A stretch of DNA of 64,000 bases. It comes from Bacteroidales bacterium UBA6377. Its GTDB lineage: Bacteria > Bacteroidota > Bacteroidia > Bacteroidales > UBA932. The stretch spans positions 72,073 through 136,072 of the forward strand of contig DJQV01000024.1 of NCBI GenBank assembly GCA_002438805.1, written 5' to 3'. This document shows, piece by piece, positions 59,943 through 64,000 of this stretch. Both the position numbers and the translations under genes were made by a program. The stretch's first letter is position 1. Each line of letters starts with the position of its first letter. The notes below the pieces were generated by a model that saw only the letters and a list, made by a program, of their open reading frames with translations, ran no database searches and was not told where the DNA came from.

Positions 59943-60539
59943 CTACTTCTTTTTGTTAGGGGCAATCATCATCGACATGCGCTTTCCTTCAAGCACAGGC
60001 AGATTCTCGGCATGGCCGAGATCCTCAAGCTCCACCGCAAAACGCAGCAGCTGCTTTTCACCCTGATCCTTGAACATGATCGAGCGCCCGCGGAAGAAAA
60101 TCGAAGCCTTGACCTTGGAGCCTTCTTCCAGAAATCCCCTTGCATGCTTGAGCTTGAACTGGAAGTCATGCTCGTCAGTATTGGGGCCGAAACGGATCTC
60201 CTTGATCACGACCTTGGCGGCGTTGGACTTCATCTCCTTCGCCTTCTTCTTTCGCTGATAGAGGTACTTCTGATAATCGAGAATCTTACATACCGGAGGA
60301 TCGGCCTGGGCGCTTATCTCCACCAGGTCAAGTTCGAGCTCATCAGCAAGCTGAAGCGCCTTTGCAATCGGATAGACACCCGGCTCAGGAATATTGTCCC
60401 CGACGAGACGCACCTGATGCGCAGTGATCTGCTCGTTTATGTTGAGTTCGTTCTCGTCGCGCTTCTGCGCCTGACGAGGATCCGGACGGCGTCCGCCGGG
60501 TTTGAAGCCCGAAGGCTTCGGTTTGTAAGGTAATGCGAT
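59943..60539 (-). CDS. infC: Translation initiation factor IF-3 with AUC start
   Basis: A 198-residue IF-3. The N-terminal domain motif INEQITAHQVRLVGDN begins upstream of the only GTG (60413), so that GTG cannot be the start. In-frame sequence is open back to a TGA within thrS and has no ATG, GTG or TTG there. A Shine-Dalgarno GGAGGA lies 6 nt before an ATC at 60539-60537, giving a product with IALPYKPKPSGFKPGGRR before the IF-3 core. E. coli infC starts at AUU, which lets IF-3 repress its own synthesis; an AUC start would allow the same control. An ATT further upstream has no SD. The gene starts 11 nt after the thrS stop. Confidence 0.85.
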   Translation of the reverse strand: MALPYKPKPSGFKPGGRRPDPRQAQKRDENELNINEQITAHQVRLVGDNIPEPGVYPIAKALQLADELELDLVEISAQADPPVCKILDYQKYLYQRKKKAKEMKSNAAKVVIKEIRFGPNTDEHDFQFKLKHARGFLEEGSKVKASIFFRGRSIMFKDQGEKQLLRFAVELEDLGHAENLPVLEGKRMSMMIAPNKKK

Positions 60540-60550
60540 AGCTTTTCCTC

Positions 60551-62341
60551 CTAATTCTTTAATTCATCAGCCACAGCTGATTTGATATACTGTATAAACT
60601 GGTCGACAGGCATGCTGCCCTGATCCGCCCCTTCTCTGCGGACTGATACAGTGCCGTCGGCAACTTCTTTTTCTCCGACTATAGCGAGAATCGGAACGCG
60701 AAGCAGGGCTATCTCACGGATCCTCTTGCCCAACGTCTCGTTACGCGAGTCAACGGAAGCGCGAATTTCGGAATTTTTCAGGGATTCGCAAACTTTTTCC
60801 GCATAATCAGCATATTTTTCACTGACTGGCAGGACCTTAACCTGCTCAGGGGAGAGCCACACCGGAAGGTGTCCGGCTGTGTGCTCAAGCACCACGGCAG
60901 TAAACCTTTCAATGGATCCGAACGGGGCACGATGTATCATCACAGGGCGCTGCTTTGAACCGTCGGCATCCGTATACTCAAGCTGGAAGCGCTCCGGCAA
61001 GTTGTAATCCACCTGGATGGTACCGAGCTGCCACTGGCGTCCGATGGCATCCTTGACCATAAAATCAAGCTTCGGACCGTAGAAAGCCGCCTCTCCAAGT
61101 TCGACGACAGTCTTTAGCCCCTTCTTGGCGGCGGCATCAATGATGGCCTGCTCCGCTTTGCCCCAGTTCTCATCGCTGCCGATGTACTTCTCCTTGTCGT
61201 TCGGATCACGGAGAGAGATTTGAGCCATATACTCGGTCAAATTGAGGGTCTTGAAGACGTAAAGGATCAAGTCTATCACCTTCTCGAACTCATCTTGGAG
61301 CTGATCCGGACGGCAGAACAAGTGGGCATCATCCTGGGTGAATCCACGAACTCTGGTCAACCCATGGAGCTCACCGCTCTGCTCATAACGGTACACCGTG
61401 CCGAACTCCGCGAAACGGAGTGGAAGATCACGGTATGAGCGAGGAGAACTGCGGTATATCTCACAGTGGTGAGGGCAGTTCATCGGCTTGAGCATATACT
61501 CCTCCCCTTCCTGCGGGGTGCGTATCGGCTGGAACGAATCCTTGCCGTATTTGGCATAATGACCGGATGTCACGTACAGTTCCTTGCTTCCGATATGAGG
61601 GGTGACGACAGGCAGATACCCAAGTTCACCCTGCTTGCGGCGCAGGAAATTCTCCAGCGTGTTGCGCATAACTGCACCACGGGGAAGCCACATAGGGAGT
61701 CCCAGACCGACGCGGCTGGAGAAAGTGAAAAGTTCCATCTCCTTGCCGAGTTTGCGATGGTCGCGCTTCTTTGCCTCCTCCAGCATGGCCAGATACTCGT
61801 CCAGCATGCTTTTTTTAGGGAAAGTGATACCATATATACGGGTCAGCTGCTCGCGATTCTGATCGCCTTTCCAATAAGCCCCGGCGATGGATGTCAACTT
61901 GACCGCCTTGATGTCATCAACGTGCTTGATATGCGGACCACGGCATAGATCTGTGAAATGTCCATTGGTATAGAATGTGATCTTACCGTCTTCCAAGTCC
62001 TTGATGAGCTCGCATTTGTACTTGTCGCCCTTCTCTTCAAAATACTTGAGGGCATCGGCCTTGGAGACTTCCTTACGCTCGAAAGTCTCCTTGGTGCGGG
62101 CAAGTTCGATCATCTTCTTCTCTATCTCCTTGAGATCAGATTCGGAAATCTGCCTGCCTCCAAGATCGACATCGTAATAGAACCCGTTCTCCACAGCCGG
62201 TCCAACCCCGAACTTGACTCCAGGGTAGAGCGACTCCAAAGCTTCCGCCATAAGGTGCGCGGAAGAGTGCCAGAATATCTTTTTGGCCTCCGGATCGTCC
62301 CAAGGACGGACGGTACCGTCAGTAAAAGCAATCGTCAACAT
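60551..62341 (-). CDS. thrS: Threonyl-tRNA synthetase lacking most of the TGS domain
   Basis: A 596-residue enzyme, about 45 residues shorter than usual. The N-terminus reads MLTIAFTDGTVRPWDDPEAK and then goes straight into the editing domain (FWHSSAHLMAEAL), so only the first strands of the TGS domain remain. The editing site (HSSAHL, LCRGPHIKH), catalytic zinc ligands (MNCPHHCEIY and further His) and anticodon domain are complete. No frameshift or other in-frame start is visible upstream of the ATG. Leads the operon with infC, rpmI, rplT and lepB. Confidence 0.95.
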   Translation of the reverse strand: MLTIAFTDGTVRPWDDPEAKKIFWHSSAHLMAEALESLYPGVKFGVGPAVENGFYYDVDLGGRQISESDLKEIEKKMIELARTKETFERKEVSKADALKYFEEKGDKYKCELIKDLEDGKITFYTNGHFTDLCRGPHIKHVDDIKAVKLTSIAGAYWKGDQNREQLTRIYGITFPKKSMLDEYLAMLEEAKKRDHRKLGKEMELFTFSSRVGLGLPMWLPRGAVMRNTLENFLRRKQGELGYLPVVTPHIGSKELYVTSGHYAKYGKDSFQPIRTPQEGEEYMLKPMNCPHHCEIYRSSPRSYRDLPLRFAEFGTVYRYEQSGELHGLTRVRGFTQDDAHLFCRPDQLQDEFEKVIDLILYVFKTLNLTEYMAQISLRDPNDKEKYIGSDENWGKAEQAIIDAAAKKGLKTVVELGEAAFYGPKLDFMVKDAIGRQWQLGTIQVDYNLPERFQLEYTDADGSKQRPVMIHRAPFGSIERFTAVVLEHTAGHLPVWLSPEQVKVLPVSEKYADYAEKVCESLKNSEIRASVDSRNETLGKRIREIALLRVPILAIVGEKEVADGTVSVRREGADQGSMPVDQFIQYIKSAVADELKN

Positions 62342-62364
62342 ACTGTTCTCTGTTTGTTAAGCCT

Positions 62365-62373
62365 GCAAAATTA
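62365..62373 (-). promoter_or_regulatory. thrS operon -7 box
   Basis: TAATTTTGC read from 62373 to 62365. The leader would be about 19 nt, too short for a T-box or attenuator. Confidence 0.5.
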
Positions 62374-62410
62374 GGAATTATTTTTCATTATAACCTCATT
62401 CTGAGGACAA

Positions 62411-62435
62411 ATAGTATTATATTTGTCAATACTAT
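62411..62435 (+). promoter_or_regulatory. -7 box enclosed by an 8-bp inverted repeat, upstream of DUF4199
   Basis: ATAGTATT (62411-62418) and AATACTAT (62428-62435) form a perfect inverted repeat around TATATTTGT (62418-62426). The right arm reaches into the ATG at 62434. Layout resembles that at 787-834. Confidence 0.55.
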
Positions 62436-62967
62436 GACAGACAAGAAATCAATATGGGACAGTGCCGCCAAGGCGGGACTGGCGCTTGGGGGCATCAGCG
62501 TGGCCTACTTGGCTTTGACCTCCCTGCTCAGCCTGATGTCAAGCAGCAGCAAGGCGGCTGCCATAACAATCAGCATTGTCAGCACACTTCTGTGGATGGC
62601 CAAATTCGCGGTATGCCTCCTGCTTCTGCGTTTCTTCATGCTGCGATGGTCGGCAGCCAATCCTGACGCCGACAACTCCGACACTTTCAGGTTCGGACGC
62701 AGAACTGCACTTCTTTCAGCCCTGGTCTATTCGGGCTGCTATCTGGCGTACACGACATTCATAAATCCAGGCATTTACGAGGAGGCTTTCGAAATTCTGA
62801 AGAGCAATCCGATGATGAACAATAACGCATCGCTTCAGGCCATGCAGAATATGCTCCCGATGATGCCGACGTACACATTTTTCGGCAACCTGATCTACTG
62901 CTGGCTTTTCGGCGTGATACTCTCAGCCATCTACTCAAGGAACATTCCTTCCAAGAACCCGTTCTGA
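62434..62967 (+). CDS. DUF4199 membrane protein
   Basis: A 177-residue protein with four hydrophobic segments (about 12-35, 42-65, 85-105, 145-168), typical of DUF4199. In Bacteroidetes it is regularly found just before a family 2 glycosyltransferase, as here (4-nt gap). Probable partner of the glycosyltransferase; no known activity. Confidence 0.88.
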   Translation: MTDKKSIWDSAAKAGLALGGISVAYLALTSLLSLMSSSSKAAAITISIVSTLLWMAKFAVCLLLLRFFMLRWSAANPDADNSDTFRFGRRTALLSALVYSGCYLAYTTFINPGIYEEAFEILKSNPMMNNNASLQAMQNMLPMMPTYTFFGNLIYCWLFGVILSAIYSRNIPSKNPF

Positions 62968-62971
62968 CAAA

Positions 62972-63922
62972 ATGGACATATCTGTAATAGTACCTTCATT
63001 CAACGAAAGGGAAAGCCTTCCTGAACTCACAGCATGGATTGCTCGGGTAATGAAAGCCCATGGATACACTTATGAAATAATAATCGTGGACGACGGGAGC
63101 ACGGACGGGAGCTGGGAGACCGTCAAAGACCTTTCAAAAGTCAATCCCGACATCCACGGCATACGTTTCAGACGGAACTACGGAAAATCGGCCGCGCTTT
63201 ACTGCGGATTCGAAAAAGCCCAAGGGGACGTGGTTTTCACCATGGACGCAGATTTGCAGGATTCTCCAGACGAAATCCCGGAGATGTACAGGATGATACG
63301 CGAAGACGGATATGACCTTGTGTCAGGCTGGAAACAGCACCGCAAAGACAACGCGATCACCAAAAATCTACCGTCGAAACTCTACAATGCCACGGCTCGC
63401 CGCATCACAGGAATAAAACTGCACGATATGAACTGCGGCTTGAAAGCCTATCGAAACGAGGTGGTAAAGAGCATAGAAGTCTATGGCGAAATGCACAGGT
63501 ACATCCCATATCTTGCCAAGAACGCAGGCTTCACCAGAATAGGCGAGAAACCAGTACATCACGAGAAACGCAAATATGGGAAAAGCAAATTCGGAATCGA
63601 AAGGTTCATAAACGGGTTTCTCGACCTTCAGTCTCTATGGTTCCTGAGCACTTTTGGCAAAAAACCTATGCATTTCTTCGGTTATAGCGGCCTCTTCATG
63701 TTTTTCGTAGGCTTCGTGATGACCATCTGGATCATAGCAGCCAAACTCGTGCACCAAGCCCAAGGTGTCAAATTCAGGGACGTGACAGACCAACCGCTCT
63801 TCTACCTTGCGCTGCTCGCCGTAGTGCTCGGTGTGATGCTCTTCCTGGCCGGTTTCATCGGGGAGATGATAGCGCGTTCGTCAGGCGACAGGAACAGATA
63901 CAACATAAAAGAAGAAATCTGA
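62972..63922 (+). CDS. Family 2 glycosyltransferase with two C-terminal membrane helices
   Basis: A 316-residue DPM1/GtrB-like enzyme. The GT-A motifs VDDGSTDGSWE (about 35-45) and MDADLQDSPDEI (about 91-102) bind nucleotide and metal. Two transmembrane segments (about 232-258, 268-295) near the C-terminus suggest transfer of a sugar to a polyprenyl phosphate at the inner face of the membrane. A strong terminator follows at 63931-63961. Confidence 0.93.
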   Translation: MDISVIVPSFNERESLPELTAWIARVMKAHGYTYEIIIVDDGSTDGSWETVKDLSKVNPDIHGIRFRRNYGKSAALYCGFEKAQGDVVFTMDADLQDSPDEIPEMYRMIREDGYDLVSGWKQHRKDNAITKNLPSKLYNATARRITGIKLHDMNCGLKAYRNEVVKSIEVYGEMHRYIPYLAKNAGFTRIGEKPVHHEKRKYGKSKFGIERFINGFLDLQSLWFLSTFGKKPMHFFGYSGLFMFFVGFVMTIWIIAAKLVHQAQGVKFRDVTDQPLFYLALLAVVLGVMLFLAGFIGEMIARSSGDRNRYNIKEEI

Positions 63923-63930
63923 AAAACACC

Positions 63931-63961
63931 AAAAAGACCGGCGTGTATGCCGGTCTTTTTT
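63931..63961 (+). terminator. Terminator after the glycosyltransferase gene
   Basis: AAAAAGACCGGC (63931-63942) pairs with GCCGGTCTTTTTT (63949-63961); symmetric, so it can act on both strands. The last 39 nt of the window hold nothing recognisable. Confidence 0.88.
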
Positions 63962-64000
63962 GATGCGATATATATACGGAAGAAGTCCCGGGGAGGGTCG

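Noticed and set aside
59943..60413. infC starting at the GTG at 60413
   Set aside because: That GTG is the Val of the conserved HQVRLVGDN motif; the conserved INEQITAHQ lies upstream in the same frame.
60551..62341. Frameshift explaining the short ThrRS
   Set aside because: The sequence from the ATG is in frame, begins like a real TGS strand, and no TGS remainder is seen in other frames upstream.

Overview
The window looks like chromosome from a fairly GC-rich member of the Bacteroidales, perhaps a Rikenellaceae/Alistipes-like or related uncultured gut lineage. The evidence is gene content (fimbrillin-like lipoproteins, a Porin_10-type porin, DUF5020, DUF4295, DUF4296 and DUF4199 families, an ExbB-ExbD-ExbD operon, the typA-yceD-rpmF order) and promoters with the Bacteroidetes -7 box TAnnTTTG. 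The genus is inference; no 16S gene is present.

Layout. 1-4.2 kb: the tail of a DUF4143 ATPase, then a sugar-kinase-like phosphotransferase and a nucleotidyltransferase separated by a second DUF4143 ATPase that has its own operator-flanked promoter. 4.2-6.9 kb: apt, a DUF5020 outer-membrane protein and a purine permease, read as purine salvage. 6.9-13.7 kb: porin, lytic transglycosylase, M13 peptidase and FtsX-like permease. 13.7-20.9 kb: a minus-strand TPR/RNA methylase/SRPBCC operon divergent from Nudix, queA, dprA, tatD and ansA. 21-26.2 kb: exbB-X-exbD-exbD, asnS, udk and a TonB-like gene. 26.2-27.4 kb: a third, unrelated-looking ATPase with a palindromic operator. 27.4-35.8 kb: an accessory surface locus in which two EF-hand/leucine-rich-repeat lipoproteins flank an operon of two fimbrillin-like lipoproteins and an 1151-residue protein joining a fimbrillin-like domain, BspA-type LRRs, a BACON-like domain and an M64-type peptidase. 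35.9-40.7 kb: an uncharacterised DNA-binding-like protein convergent with a membrane Ser/Thr kinase, itself divergent from three envelope proteins. 40.7-47.2 kb: a minus-strand operon (lipoprotein, acyl-CoA ligase, dCMP deaminase, S41 protease, cation/proton antiporter). 47.3-49.8 kb: typA, yceD, rpmF, tRNA-Arg. 49.9-57.2 kb (minus): tRNA-Leu, an outer-membrane protein, a zincin-like lipoprotein, then ftsY-pheT-DUF4296-deoC. 57.3-62.3 kb (minus): rpmB-rpmG-DUF4295, and thrS-infC-rpmI-rplT-lepB. 62.4-63.9 kb: DUF4199 protein and a family 2 glycosyltransferase.

The most interesting points are: (1) the fimbrillin/LRR/M64 locus, a candidate undescribed surface-proteolysis system; (2) the kinase plus HTH-like protein plus WG/LPP20-like/PEGA-like envelope cluster; (3) a set of genes whose ATG lies 4-8 nt after a -7 box, implying leaderless or nearly leaderless mRNAs; (4) infC, which has no AUG and appears to start at AUC behind a strong Shine-Dalgarno; (5) a threonyl-tRNA synthetase lacking most of the TGS domain; (6) two tandem GGTTATA-N19-CTATAACC elements at about 0.9 kb; and (7) palindromes wrapped around promoters of ATPase genes and elsewhere. 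There is no CRISPR array, recognisable insertion sequence or prophage. All assignments come from reading the sequence; no database search was possible.
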